64,000 nt of DNA from Sinotaia quadrata. Lineage: Eukaryota; Mollusca; Gastropoda; Architaenioglossa; Viviparidae. The DNA is taken from contig CM054179.1 of assembly GCA_028829895.1 (NCBI GenBank), forward strand, positions 68,092,891 to 68,156,890. Reading direction: 5' to 3'. Shown in pieces: positions 1-13,079 of the stretch. The notes below the pieces were generated by a model. The model was not told the DNA's origin. It saw nothing but the letters and a program-made list of their open reading frames with translations, and did no database searches. The first letter of the stretch is position 1. Each line of letters opens with the position of its first letter. The position numbers and the translations under genes were made by a program.

Positions 1-347
1 AAAGGGCTGGTAGTTCTCATGCGCGTTCTCTTGCTGAAAAGTAAATAGCGAAGCTAGTCAAACTAAGAGCCGGTGAACATAACTTATACTTTAAAACTTT
101 GCAAATTGAAAATCTTGGCGGTTTGTTTAGGACTTTTGCGCAGTTCAGTAATGACAACAACGAACATCCGGTTGGATTGCTCTATAATTGAAAGTAACCA
201 TACACTTGCTCGTCTGTATGAGACAGAGCAGGCTACTGAAATTATGCCAGACTGATATGCTAATTATTTTTTTAAACTGTAGGTGTGGTGTTTGTATGTG
301 TATATATGTACGTTTCGTTTTGTTTTTGTGTGTAGGTATGTATATAT

Positions 348-511
348 ATATATAATATTATATTTGGATAACAGTGTGTATGTATGTATATATATTATAT
401 TTGGATAACTGTGTGTAGGTATGTATATATGTACATATATATTATATTTGGATAACTGTGTGTAGGTATGTATATATGTGTATATATATTATATATGGAT
501 AATTCTGTGTG
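348..511 (+). repeat. TA/GT-rich degenerate minisatellite
   Basis: About four units of 36-48 bp, each with TTGGATAACTGTGTGTAGG followed by GTATATAT runs. The small open frames crossing it are artefacts. Confidence 0.65.
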
Positions 512-893
512 TGTATATATATATATGAGTGTGTAACAGTGTGAGAGAATTTCACGTAAATATATCGCCTCCTGTCGCAATTCCAGCATATGTAATCATG
601 GTTTTCCTGACATAATCTGGTTGTTATCTGGAGATCTTGCAAAGTACACAATTGATTCCGTCCCGTTAGATATCAAAATTATCAAATTATTCTATACCCA
701 AGATCCTGTAAAATGCACTACTGATTTCTGCTCTGAAATCTTGTCCGTTCTACTACTGATCTGGTTTTGAATTCAACGTTGGACAAAATTCAGCCCGACT
801 CAAACGGAGAATGTATGTACGCGAATTTCTATGACCTCACCAAATAACAGTAAGTGAAATCCGAGTTCTGAGGATTGCGTTTCATTAGCGTTC

Positions 894-975
894 ATTTTAT
901 TACATTTTTATACCGATAACTTTCGCCGAGATCAATTTTATTACATTTTTATACCGATAACTTTCGCCGAGATCA
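894..975 (+). repeat. 41-bp tandem duplication
   Basis: Two identical copies (894 and 935), each with ATTTTATTACATTTTTATAC and TTCGCCGAGATCAA. The perfect identity suggests a recent event. Confidence 0.85.
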
Positions 976-1150
976 ATTCATTTGAAATCGAAAAACCAAA
1001 CTGAGTTATTCCCGGCATAGAACTCTATATTGTCTTCGGTACGAAATTAGTACATCGACTTCAACACTCGAGTGAAAGCCAAAACATGACGTCACAAAAA
1101 AACTTTACCTTAGAGAGTATGCGTGTGTGCAGGTCTGTAGTTATAGTGTG

Positions 1151-1177
1151 CCAGTGTGTGCGTGCGTGCGTGCATGC

Positions 1178-1235
<58 letters not shown>
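1151..1235 (+). repeat. (GT)n microsatellite with CGTG variants
   Basis: Impure CGTG repeats grade into about 27 pure GT units. Confidence 0.95.
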
Positions 1236-1237
<2 letters not shown>

Positions 1238-1490
1238 ATGAATGCACTATCAGTGGCAGACTGTCTGCAAAATTTATGTCTGTTCGAGACAACTGGGCAA
1301 GTTCGTTGACGGCGGTGAGTAATCGGTAAGTGTAATGGAATTTCTTATCAGTCAGGTAAACCCCATGTATGTCAACATTATTTCGCAATGATAACAGCGC
1401 GGTATATAATTAGCCGTTACTTTACTCATTAGACGCGCCCCACGTGGCGAGGTGCCACTAAAATAGGTACAGGTAAAACATTAACGAAAC

Positions 1491-2040
1491 CAAATGAACT
1501 ACCAAACGAAGCCAGACAAACCAACAAACCAAATGAACTACAAAACGAAGCCAGACAAACCAACAAACCAAATAAACTACCAAACGAAGCCCGACAAACC
1601 AACAAACCAAATAAACTACCAAACGAAGCCCGACAAACCAACAAACCAAACGAACTACCAAACGAAGCCAGACAAACCAACAAACCAAATGAACTACCAA
1701 ACGAAGCCAGACAAACCAACAAACCAAATGAACTACCAAACGAAGCCAGACAAAACAACAAACCAAATAAACTACCAAACGAAGCCAGACAAACCAACTA
1801 CCAAACGAAGCCAGACAAACCAACAAACCAAACGAACTACCAAACGAAGCCCGACAAACCAACAAACCAAATGAACTACCAAACGAAGCCAGACAAACCA
1901 ACAAACCAAATGAACTACCAAACGAAGCCAGACAAACCAACAAACCAAATAAACTACCAAACGAAGCCAGACAAAACAACAAACCAAATAAACTACCAAA
2001 CGAAGCCAGACAAACCAACAAACCAAACGAACTACCAAAT
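1491..2040 (+). repeat. 39-bp minisatellite, about 14 units
   Basis: Units carry ATGAACTACCAAACGAAGCC then AGACAAACCAACAAACC. Starts fall every 39 bp (1494, 1533, 1572, ... 2027), except for one 13-bp deletion between 1767 and 1871. The unit looks like three related 13-mers. Since 39 is a multiple of three and the unit lacks stops, long frames (13-residue repeats) open on both strands. The frame change at the 13-bp deletion and the lack of any coding signal argue against a gene. Confidence 0.92.
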
Positions 2041-2517
2041 GGAATACGGAACGAAGCCAAACGAACCAAACGAGTTACCAGAAGGAACCACTGACCATAT
2101 AAGCCTTATAAGGTAATCAACGAAAAGAACTAATGACCAAACGATATAATAAACATGCCAATTAATCAGGCGAAAAAAAATTGAAATTAATAAACTTTTA
2201 TGGTTATTGACGAAAAATAATATTACTTGTAACAACAATGCACACATCTGAACTCATACAATGACGCTATCGTATTTAGTGTACGAAGTTCGTTTTGGTT
2301 CCTTTGGGTGAAAAAGAACGCTCCCATGAAATCTCGTTGACCAAATGAAATTTCTTCTGCATCTAAAACTTAAATGAAGTGTCCTTCTGATGATAGGTAA
2401 TGGTTATGCATGCTACTGTTACTACTACAGTTGCTGCTACTATTATGCATACTACTACTACTGGAGTTTTATTAAAGCTTTCTACATTCACTAAATTATC
2501 TAAGCAAGAAATAGATC

Positions 2518-2670
2518 AGAGACCCGTCCCGAGACAAGGAGAGAGGGGTTTCAGGGAGTAGGGTGTGATCATTGGAGACTGCAAATCATGACGACCCGGT
2601 CAGCGGCTCGAACCCACAACCTCCCGCATATGACGCTGACACTTAGACCTCACGGCTAATCACCTCCCTA
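2518..2670 (-). mobile_element. tRNA-derived SINE-like element
   Basis: On the minus strand a tRNA-like head starts GGGAGGTGATTAGCC and has a perfect pol III B-box (GGTTCGAGCC, 2605-2614) in a T-arm context GTGGGTTCGAGCC. It continues into a GC-rich body unlike its AT-rich surroundings. No clear poly-A tail is seen, so it is probably old or truncated. Confidence 0.5.
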
Positions 2671-2792
2671 AATGTATGAATGAATAATATTTCTTAAGTC
2701 GTACTTGTTAATTTTTTTTAAAAAAAGATAATTTCTAAAGAATATAACTGACACTCCCATTCAGTATAGTCAGTCACCTAGAAATTTTTGAC

Positions 2793-2896
<104 letters not shown>

Positions 2897-2959
2897 ACCA
2901 ACACAGTATGAAAACGTGTAGAGGAAACATACCTGCTGTTGAGTTAAATTAGAACGGTT

Positions 2960-3048
2960 CACAATTTTCTCACGTTTGGTGTTGCAAAGCCCAGTGTCTG
3001 AAGATGACTCACAATTTTCTCACGGTTGATGTTGTGTCTAAAGATGAC
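2960..3048 (+). repeat. 50-bp partial tandem duplication
   Basis: CACAATTTTCTCACG recurs 50 bp apart, followed in both copies by GTGTCT.AAGATGACT. The second copy is shortened. Confidence 0.6.
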
Positions 3049-3049
3049 T

Positions 3050-4380
3050 ATTTTCACTATCTTTCTTCCTGGTCCACTACCGTATATTATGATGAAACTT
3101 CGCAGTTGAACAACAACCAGTCTTAGAGTACTAAGAACAGACCTCATCACTTTCCTTTTTCACCGACTGGCGTCTGCTCAAATCAAAATCCAACGTAAGA
3201 TATTTTCTCATTGCTACGTTTCAAAATCGGATTAGAGTTCTAAGACCGCTCTTAAATCTTCAAGGAACCGTCTCCACTAAATTAACATGTTAAAATAGCA
3301 GACAAAATGGAAAGAAAATCTGCTTTTTGATAATTACTGCCTATTTTCTATTAATACTGTTCCAATCTGTCGCTGACTAAAGTATTCAAATGTGTTGCCC
3401 GTCATATACCACGTGACCAGTTGAAGCAGGGTGACACGTTTTTATTTCCTTCTCATCTGAGCATTAACTGTTAATGTGCACATAAATCACATTGATCATA
3501 GTTCTCGATTAACTGGATTGCCAGTATATTATTTAGGACACAGAAGAAAAGTGTTGGTCTTAATGATATTTTCTTCATTGATGAGAATGATTGATTTCCT
3601 TCTAAAACTCGAGGCTAGAAATGCGTTTAGATAATATAATAATATTGTATAAAATGTAATATAAGTCATATTATATAATACGAAATATGTTTAGATAAAT
3701 TCATGCTGTGGCAAATATTTTCGCCATTTCCCTATATTTGTGACTTTTTACTATATGAATTTTATATGTATAAAATGTAGTATAAATTGTCTTGCTATTA
3801 ACGCTATAATTTATCTCTCTTTGAAGTATACGTCATGCGCTGAAACTTAAGTGACTTAAGTGATAGACAGCCACATGAGCTCTTACATTTCATATTTCTA
3901 ATCTGAGATTCTGGTATTTTTTCCCTCTGTTGCTTTTATGATTCTATTATTTGGTGCAGAAGCACTGAATGTCTTTGTAGCTGTCTAGTCAGGACTTGTT
4001 GATAGTTGCAATATCTGGACTTTGTAAGAAGATTTGCAATCTCTTGTTATTTCCAAGCCTCAGCATTTGGACTTTTTCTGTACTCAGTGACTGATTGTGG
4101 AAGGCGCACCCATGCACATTCTGGTGTTTTGATTCCGCTGTTTGGGTCCAAATTCAATGACGTGGTTTTACCAAGTGATCGTGCCTTCTGATGTTTTCTG
4201 TTCCAGCAAGAGACAAACATCCGGAGAATATGTTTTGATGTTTTACTCATGCTCACTTGGAATCCTTTTGGGATCTTCATGATATTTGCATTAGGGAAAT
4301 TTTATGTTAAGTGCTTGATCTTGTGCGGCAATGATGAACGCTTCCATTAAGACGTCTTAATCATCTGTATACTAACTTTT
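3050..4380. other. Gene-free stretch
   Basis: AT-rich single-copy-looking sequence. Short frames near 4.0-4.2 kb lack splice signals and coding bias. Nothing further is recognised. Confidence 0.5.
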
Positions 4381-4569
4381 GTCTTTCCCAACCATCTGTA
4401 TATTAATTAATTGTCACGGATTTCAACCTGTCTTTTCCCAACCATCTATATATTAATTGTCACGGATTTCAACCTGTCTTTCGCAACCATCTGTTGTCTT
4501 TCTCAACTGTCACGGATTTCAACCTGTCTTTCCTAACCAGCTATACACTAACTCATGGATTTCAACCAT

Positions 4570-4652
<83 letters not shown>

Positions 4653-4725
4653 TGTATGCTGACTGTCAGGCTTTTAAACCTATCTCTCTGTATGTTAACT
4701 GTCAGGCTTTAAACCTCTCTTAGCC
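4381..4725 (+). repeat. 47-50-bp minisatellite flanking a (CT)n tract
   Basis: CACGGATTTCAACCTGTCTTT recurs at about 4414, 4461 and 4511. A pure CT tract fills 4573-4650. TAACTGTCAGGCTTTAAACC then occurs twice. Confidence 0.75.
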
Positions 4726-4729
4726 ATCT

Positions 4730-6220
4730 TTTGTTGATTGTCCTTTTGATATTTCTTCGACTGACCTTGGAGTTCTTTCGAACTCTATTTGTTTGCCTGT
4801 TCTGTTTTCTTCTTCTTCTTTTTTTTTTTTGCTGCGTGTAGCTGTTGGTATAATCCACGGAGTTGTACTGCTTTATTGAGTGGTTCGTCTTTTGATGTTA
4901 CCCAGAATGCATTTGGCAAGACCTATGATCCTCTTCATTGGTAGTATCTTTGATTTTCTTGAATTCCCATTTTGCTAGTATAGGCAACGATAGCTAAACA
5001 TTATATAAAATATATATAAGCCTATACACATATATAAATATATCTAAGCCTATACACATATATACGACAAAAGTACTTTACTTCACCGTTTTGGCAATAA
5101 ATCTTCTCGTTAAAACAAAGAATCCAGACGGGAAAACGTTTCGAGTCACGTGACATTCTCTGTAACGTGTGCGGTGTTCACTGTCACGCGACACTCTCTA
5201 TAACCAATACGTGTTCACTGTAATAGACGTCATTTCTCTTTCTATCAGTGCTGGATTTTTTTAAGAATGTTTGTGGGTGTGTGGGTGTGCACGTGTATAT
5301 GCATGAATGAATGTATGTCTTTCAGTTAACTAAACTTCCAGACTATGAGCAAACAAACAGCAGTAAACAGAGAAAGAAACGAACAGAAAATGAGAGAAAA
5401 AGAATGATGGGGCGCTAGGCTCTAAGTCAGATCAGTTTCAAACAACAATGAAATAGTGCCGAAAATGTTTTCTATAATGCTTTGTGTACATCTAAAGGGG
5501 AGTGAAAGAACCCAACCTCGTGTTAAGTGCTCGGCTTTCGGACACAAATTATAAAAGGTCTTACATGAGATTTCAGGATAAGTGAAACCAGTTATCAGCA
5601 ACTTCCTATTGAGTCTGATAGGAGAGTACTCAACAGCAGTCAGTAAGAACTATAACCCAAGTTCTTAAGAATGGCGCCAACTATGTAGGACTGTTACAAA
5701 TACAACAAAATCTCACAGAGATAGCGAAATCGCCAGTGAAATAATTGAAAATTAAACAATTGCTAAGGAATGTTCTGGACACATTCTCCTTACGGCAGTC
5801 TTTGTAATGGGGTACATACCCGTAATTTGTCTCCTGAGCGTCCGACGGTCGGTAACTGCTGCAGGTCGGCGGGATAACATGTACAAAAACTCAAGTGGCC
5901 GTTGTCTCAGACTTTGACGTTGGTGTTTACCTAACTCGAGTCAGAATTGTTAAGCTTAGAATCGTCTTCAGGCTGAAAAATGTCCATGATCCGAGCAACT
6001 AGCAATCACTGGCTGTTATACCTTGTCATGTCGCAATCTCGCCTTGACTTGCTTTCTTTGCATTCGAGTTTATAAATTATTCTCACGTTAAATCGTACGT
6101 ATATTGATCTCTTTCGTTCTTAGGAGACCAGTCTGCGCTGAAAAGACTCCAGAAACGAATGGCTATGAGCAAAGTATTGAACCTACCAAAATGTACACCA
6201 TCAATTATTCTAAACGTATG
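4730..6220. other. Gene-free stretch
   Basis: Contains a short T-run near 4,820 and a duplicated AGCCTATACACATATATA (5,020-5,064). No coding or RNA gene signal. Confidence 0.45.
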
Positions 6221-6224
6221 CACA

Positions 6225-6512
6225 AGCATACATGTTCGCATGCACGCAAGCACGCACACACAAACACAATCACGCATAAACACAATCACACACTAACACA
6301 TAATCACAGATGCAAACACACATTGTACACACACAAACACATCACTCGCACAAACAAACACACATTCTCACAACCTCGAACGCAACGACACACAATCACA
6401 CACAAAAGCATACACACAAACACAGAAGCAAATGCAATTACAACCACACAACAAATATACCAACACTCACATAGCAAACACATTTACGCACGCGCGCGCG
6501 CACACTCATTTC
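6225..6512 (+). repeat. Impure CA/CACACAAA-rich repeat
   Basis: Irregular CA-rich sequence with CAAACACA, CAATCACA and a short alternating GC tract (6,489-6,502). The 139-codon His/Thr-rich frame here comes from the repeat. Confidence 0.85.
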
Positions 6513-7344
6513 ATATTAAGTGATAATTATGATGGCCATGCGAACTTCCCATTAAAGAAAATAGTCTTTTACTTTAAAAATAAAAGTTTATTTACTCTAA
6601 TTTGCAGACAATCAAAAGTTCTTCATCAGCGCTTTAGTGTAACTAATGTATGAGAACTATTGTAAAATTAAAAGCTTACTATTTTGAGGTAATGCTTCGG
6701 GAGGATACTTGAAAATCGATATAATCAGATGTTTAAATTCACTAATTATAGTCTGTTTTCTAAAGTTATTATTTATCTGGTATATTAAAAGAAGATTTTC
6801 TATTTTGAAAGAATAGAAATTTTTAAAAATTATTGAGAAATGCATAAATATTTATGGCCACTACAGTGATTAATAATATATACAAAGCGAGTTCAGTTTT
6901 TCTCTTGACAGTCTATTTGCTTTGCACAGACAGAACAATTTCACATCGAATAGAAAATAAACAACCAATATTTCCCAATAATAATTTAAATTGTTTATTC
7001 TTTGAGATGGCAATTTACTTTAGTAAGATTAGGTTAGACCGACTAGGTTCCGAAATGAATTTATATTTATGCGGGTGCATTCTATCCAGGACATAAATGG
7101 ACGGCTTTAGTGAATATGCATGTTCAAGTTGCTTTCGAAAGTAAATATGTACGGTTTTCTTGACATTCCAAGAGTTCATTACGCCACTCACCAGTCTACT
7201 ATCAACTTCAGTGTTCAAGGCAAATACGCGAATTGCAATCCTGCAACCACCTTGAGAACCAGTTTTGAACGGTGCATTGATACTCGTCAAACACTCGACT
7301 TGTCATTTCGTAGTTTACACTTCAAAACTTACTGAGTAATGCAG

Positions 7345-7590
7345 TGACAGTGTGTCTATAAAGTGTTATTACCTGTGACAAAATTCGCATAAAGTGCCAA
7401 CAGCTTTGACAAACATTCGCAAGTCTATAAACTAAGTGTTAGAAACTGTGATAAACAATCGCAGAGTCTGTAGTGTGTCCTCATGGTCTGTAAAGTGTTA
7501 ACACCTTTGCTCAAAACACTCGCATAGTCTGTAAAATGTTAAAACCTATGACAATCACTCGCATAGTCTTTAATTATTAGCACCAGCGAA
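7345..7590 (+). repeat. Degenerate minisatellite of about 60 bp
   Basis: Diverged units built on GTCTGTAAAGTGTTA, CCTGTGACAAA and CATTCGCATAGTC, about four copies. Confidence 0.6.
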
Positions 7591-7662
7591 AACATTCGCA
7601 CGATGTATAAAGTTGTATTATGTATTTAGTTATAATGCATTGAATAAAGTGATACATTTCTC

Positions 7663-7755
7663 TGTGTGTGTGTGTGTGTGTGTGTGTGTTTGTCTGTGTG
7701 TGTGTGTGTGCTTGTGCATTGTACGATTTTATTGTGAGTGTGTGTGCATGTATGC
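7663..7755 (+). repeat. (GT)n microsatellite
   Basis: Interrupted GT tracts. Confidence 0.9.
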
Positions 7756-8303
7756 GCACACCATGAAAAATTAGTACGGGGCACTCTGAGATGTAAAATT
7801 TATAAACATAATTGTGGATTTATTGACAACAAACCTTCATCGTTCGTCGTGCCCGTATTAATGGCAGCGGTTTCGTTCCAGATAGATATCAAGAATCTAG
7901 ATTCTAGATTAACCTCTTCTGCGCTGAGGCCAATAAGCTTGACCACAGTTTTAAACCTTAGCGTGGATGACACAAAAGTGCCGGATTAACCAGAGTCACA
8001 GAGAAGCCGTACTAGTATGGCTAGTTCAGATAAGGGAAGGAAAAGGTAAGGTACTCTCAACGTCATAAAGTTTACAATTCTGCTATATGTTCTTTCTGAA
8101 CATGTCAGCCACTGTCAAACGCCAGCCATACCAACAATAAAAGCAGAAAGAAAGATACATTGATCAAATTAGCTCATTTACAATTTTCAAATTTTCACTT
8201 TATAATCACGGTGTCAGGCAGAATGAAGGTAAAGTAATGCTATTATTAATAAAGTACTTCAGCACATGTACTGCCAGCACCTGTAAAACTGATAAATGTT
8301 CTG

Positions 8304-8307
<4 letters not shown>

Positions 8308-8395
<88 letters not shown>

Positions 8396-8421
8396 ACACA
8401 CACACACACACCACACACACA
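8308..8421 (+). repeat. (CA)n microsatellite
   Basis: About 50 CA units with two interruptions at the right end. Confidence 0.97.
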
Positions 8422-8709
8422 CTATATTCTCCTTTGCAAAGAACGTAACGATTTATGACGTCATCATATATTACGCAGTTGAAATAATATGAAAACATTG
8501 TTGAATTGTACGTCCCTTACTTGGTGTGACAATATGAGGATGACAGAAGACATTTGGATTAAATCTGTAATAAAATAGGGGAAATAAACAAAACATTCCT
8601 AAGTCCCAATATCGTAAGATAAACAATAGTTTAACTTGTAAACAGTAAAGCCGTTGACAGCTTTTTTCTTTTTTAAAAAATGAGAAAATTAATGTATTTC
8701 CAATGATAA

Positions 8710-9430
8710 CAGCTAGAGTACGATGCCATACATAACAACAGAAAAGTTATGATGCTGTGCATGAATAAAGAAAAAAGTATAATGCTACAAATGATAACAG
8801 AAAAAGTATGATGATGTGCATGATAACAGAAAAAGAACAAGTAATGTGCTGCAAATGACAACAGAAAAAAAATAATGATGTACATGACAACAGAAAAAGT
8901 GTGATTTTGTACATGGCAACAGAAAAAGTGTGGTACTGTATATGACAACAGAAAAAGTGTGACGTTGTACATGATAAATAAAAAAGTTTGATGTAGTACA
9001 TGACAACAGAAAAAGTGTGATGTTGTACATGACAACAGAAAAAGTGTGATATTGTACATGATAACAGAAAAAAATTGCTGCTACACACAACAGAAAAATG
9101 TGGTATCGTACATGATAAGAGGAAAAAATGTGATGCTTTATAGTTTATACTATAACAGAAAAAAAATATGATGTATTCCACAGTAACAGAAAATGTGTGA
9201 CGTTTTACACGATAACAGAAAAATATGTTTTACACAATAACAGAAAAATATTATGTTTTACACGATAACAGAAAGGTATGATGCTTTACACGATAACAGA
9301 AAGGTATGATGTTTTACACGATAACAGAAAGGTATGATGCTTTACACGATAACAGAAAGGTATGATGCTTTACACGATAACAGAAAAGTATGATGCTTAC
9401 ACGATAACAGAAAAAATATGATGCTGTACA
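8710..9430 (+). repeat. Minisatellite of about 29-30 bp, some 24 units
   Basis: Units follow ACATGATAACAGAAAAAGTG then TGATGTTGT. Left, middle and right blocks show different dominant variants (the right block has TTTACACGATAACAGAAAGG), so the array has local homogenisation. Phe/His/Cys-rich frames on the minus strand are by-products. Confidence 0.92.
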
Positions 9431-9660
9431 TACCTGGGAAACGATTCTGTGTTCGCTGGAAGAGTTTGGTCGTTTCTGTTGCATTGTTATTTCCAGGTGT
9501 TAAAGATGGTTCGCGAGTCTGGGACGTATTAACAGTGCCAACACTTGGTCTTTTACTGGGCATCTGCATTTGTGTGCCGGCACCGTATTCTTTCTAAACA
9601 GAAACAAGACTGTTAATCTATGGGGATTTAGTTTCCTTCAGCTAACCGCTATACACGTAC

Positions 9661-9743
9661 AAACACACGCATATGCATACATATGCTACGCATTTTGTTA
9701 TAATTTTTCTAGACACACACACACAGCGTGCGTACACACATAA

Positions 9744-9825
<82 letters not shown>
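9661..9825 (+). repeat. (CA)n microsatellite
   Basis: Impure on the left and nearly pure from 9,745 onward. Confidence 0.95.
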
Positions 9826-9827
<2 letters not shown>

Positions 9828-10159
9828 TCATAGAAAATTTTATCCAAGAGAAGTTTATTTTCCTTGATTAAAAATACTTTTTGTTTAGCCCGTTTCTAGT
9901 TCATTTACTATAGTCTGTTTGAAGTTCCAACAGGATAAAGATTTAGACAGAGTTGACAGATTATAAAAGTCAAATTAAGGTTTATACTAAAATTCTCAGG
10001 CTATCCTGAAGAGGTTAATAGTGATTTTTTTTCAGGCAATATTGTAAGATTAATAGTGAAATTATAGGCAGTATTTCAGGCATCGCCAAAATTCAAAATT
10101 TTACATCTAAGTTTATTAGCGACATTAGTAAAGAACAAAAATATCTTAATTTTTACCTG

Positions 10160-10570
10160 TTTATTACAGCACAGAATCTAAACTAATATTTTACTTTTAA
10201 CCATAACTACAGCACAGAATCTAAACTAATATTTTACTTTTAACCATAACTACACCACAAAGTCTAAACTAATATTTTACTTTCAACCATAACTACAGCA
10301 CAGAATCTAAACTATTTTCCTTTCAATTATAACTACAGCACAGAATCTAAACTACTATTTTACTTTGATATTAACTGCAGCACGAAATATTTAGATTATA
10401 AGTGTTGTAATAATGATTACAAAGAAATAGTAGTTTAGATTATATGTTTGTAATAATGATTCAAACTGAAGTAGTACTTTGGATTATAAGTGTTGTAATA
10501 TTGATCAAAATTGAAATAGTACCATTAGATTACAAGTGCTGTAATTACGATTCAAAATGACGTAGTAATT
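10160..10570 (+). repeat. Two adjacent minisatellite arrays in inverted orientation
   Basis: From 10,160 to 10,380 about five units of about 43 bp carry CAGCACAGAATCTAAACTA and TTTTACTTT..AACCATAACTA. From 10,390 to 10,570 units of similar length carry TTTAGATTATAAGTGTTGTAA and TAATGATT. The second set aligns to the reverse complement of the first. Arms 10,347-10,367 and 10,420-10,438 are nearly perfect inverted copies around a loop of about 52 bp. Confidence 0.7.
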
Positions 10571-11726
10571 TATAAGTACTGTGTTTATAAATACAAGTAA
10601 CATAAATAAAGAGGTTTCTTGGCACGTGTTCAAAGCTTTTACCGTCAGTCCTATACGAAATTAGTCATAAATTTCATGACATACACGCATATCCATTCTT
10701 CTATGAACATACTCATACACAGTCGCACTCACAATATTTCATAACGTATACAGTACTCTTGTACATAACCGTGCTCACAGCATACACTAACCATTAAACT
10801 GCACTTAACGTGGCGATAAACTCTCAGATTACATTTAATAATGTCTAAGGTAATTTAGTAGCCCTTCACTGACGGGTATTAAAATAGTGTTCGTTTCGGA
10901 CTCTGCTCTAGTAACCTAATTTTTGGACAGGTCTGATTTCGATAGCATGCGTAGCTCTGTGCTGTTTGCCTGTGCAGAGACCATCAGAAATATAGTAGTC
11001 GAAGAGTGTAAGGGTCACGATAACAACGACCTTGAAGAAAAATATAGCTTCTCCAAACAGGAACAGGGAAGGGTGTCATTAAAATGACGTAACACTCCTT
11101 CCCAATATTTACGCATGGCTCATTTTCAAACAATTGTTAGCCATTGCAAGACAAGTACTTAGCAGATCGGATTTAGAATATCTCTGTGATTTTATTGTTC
11201 AAGTTTGTATCTCTACTTGCAGCAAAAGTTCAGATTGATGGTCAAATGCTTAAAGTTCAATGTCCATCAATTCATTTGACTTCCAAATGCCCTATTTAAT
11301 TAATTAAATACTTCTGTGCTCAAATAACTGTTTTGTGTCAGCCAGTTTTCTCTGCGTTAAATGATTCCGGTAGATGTACTTGAATTTCGTATTTGTTATT
11401 GCACTCGGGTTTTCCTTTTACCACTACTGGTTAAACATGAACTTAACTTCCAAATTTCCTCTATATCTTAGTGGTTCAAATCTCAGTGGTATATATTCAC
11501 TCTCTAATTCCGTTGTTTTACTTACAAAGCAGTTGCTCGCCTCCAGAAAACTGTCAGTTCGCTGACGATCGTTGTCAGATAATCGTGTACGCACGCACAC
11601 TTATTTTCATCGTGAATTTTTTCCCTTTCTCATTTAATATATAATGTATACAAATCAAAGTACGTTTAATTACTTGAATTTGATAAGGAATTTGAAGTCT
11701 TCATTGCATAGCGAGTTTTATACCAT
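10571..11726. other. Gene-free stretch
   Basis: AT-rich with no tandem array. The 63-codon frame at 11,374-11,565 has no supporting signals. Confidence 0.45.
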
Positions 11727-12001
11727 ACTCATCGAGTGTGTTCGTACAGCTGGCATTATATTACACGAGAATGTATACTACACTCATCGAGTGTGTTCGT
11801 ACAGCTGGCATTATATTACACGAGAATGTATACTACACTCATCGAGTGTGTTCGTACAGCTGGCATTATATTACACGAGAATGTATACTACACTCATCGA
11901 GTGTGTTCGTACAGCTGGCATTATATTACACGAGAATGTATACTACACTCATCGAGTGTGTTCGTACAGCTGGCATTATATTACACGAGAATGTATACTA
12001 C
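11727..12001 (+). repeat. 55-bp minisatellite, five near-identical units
   Basis: Each unit starts ACTCATCGAGTGTGTTCGTA and ends GAGAATGTATACTAC. Five units fill exactly 275 bp with almost no divergence. Because 55 is not a multiple of three and the unit has no stop in any forward frame, three overlapping frames are open. Confidence 0.96.
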
Positions 12002-12669
12002 AAGACACTATAATGCACATTATTATTATTGAGAAATGAATTTTATTTCCGACTAAATTTGAGAAAAAGATGAATTATATTAAATTTAAAATATCAACTT
12101 TGCTGAAGTCGATAACCAATTATATCCTATCCAATGACCTTCGACCTTAAAAAAAAGCTTGTCCACTTAAAACAGATTTAAAAGAGACAGTCCTCGAAAC
12201 CAGCGAACGTGTTAATGTAAATTTTAACAGAAATCAATCAACCAATCAATCAGTCAATCACTGCAGACTGCTCCAAAAGTGATGGCATCCAGCCAACAAC
12301 ACCATCAACTCCAGAGACAATTCCTCTGCCACTGATCTAAGTCGGCAAGCCTCCAGCCAACGAAACCGAAGACACAATAATAATAACTCCGTGCCAAACA
12401 GCCAATCATGTTACAGCGATCCAAAAACCAGCTACAGGAGTCCAGACGCACCATCTAACAGGATCGATTACATTCCAGTAGCATGGACCTCTGCCGAAAT
12501 CAATGTCATAATTTGGAAAAACACTTACTGATGAACATAGACCCATCCTCGAAATCAGCGAATATTTGTAACAGACGCTATGCAGAAATAAATCGACCAG
12601 GTGGGTGCAGATTAAAATTCATTCTCTCCAGTAATGATATTTTAGTATCACTTAGTCTCTGTGTCTATC
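12002..12669. other. Gene-free stretch with a short AATC-type repeat
   Basis: CAATCAATC-type repeats at 12,232-12,262 precede a more GC-rich 250-bp block with an open Asn/Ser-rich frame of about 80 codons (12,283-12,530). That frame has no convincing start, acceptor or family similarity. Confidence 0.4.
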
Positions 12670-13065
12670 ATTACTGAAATACAGTTATGTCTGTAATGTC
12701 ATTGTCTATAATGTCATCGTGTACTTGTTATTGCTAATAGTACTCCTTCATTCTATGATGTACTTGTCATTGTTAAAAGTACTTTTTCATTGAATAATGT
12801 CATTGTGTACTTGTTAACAGTATACTTTCATTCTATAATGCCATTGTCATTTTTAACTGTATTTTTTCATTCTGTGATTGCGTCGCGAATTTGTTGTCAT
12901 TATTACAGTACTCTTTCATCTATAAAGTTTTCGTTTACTTTTTTTAATTGTTAACTGTATTTGACATGTTGTCAATTACTCTCTCATTCATTCTTTTCAC
13001 TAACTAGTCATCGTTAATTGTACTTAAAATTATTTTTCGCTTTTGCTTACTGGTCGTCATTATTA
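12670..13065 (+). repeat. Degenerate tandem array, about 55-60 bp
   Basis: Diverged units around GTACTTGTTATTGCTAATAG and TTTCATTCTATAATGTCATT, about six copies. Confidence 0.6.
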
Positions 13066-13079
13066 GCTTTATTAAATTA

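Noticed and set aside
1429..2116. Long frames (122-203 codons) on both strands
   Set aside because: They arise from a stop-free 39-bp minisatellite and are open on both strands with a 13-residue period. A 13-bp deletion breaks the frame.
2518..2670. Functional tRNA gene
   Set aside because: The B-box is intact but the arms do not pair into a full cloverleaf and the sequence runs into a longer body, so a SINE fits better.
8673..9181. Phe/His/Cys-rich frames of 101-144 codons, minus strand
   Set aside because: By-product of the 29-30-bp array; three overlapping frames are open at once.
12283..12530. Asn/Ser-rich open frame of about 80 codons as an exon
   Set aside because: A good-looking CTGCAG acceptor lies upstream but is followed by an in-frame stop. 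No family similarity.
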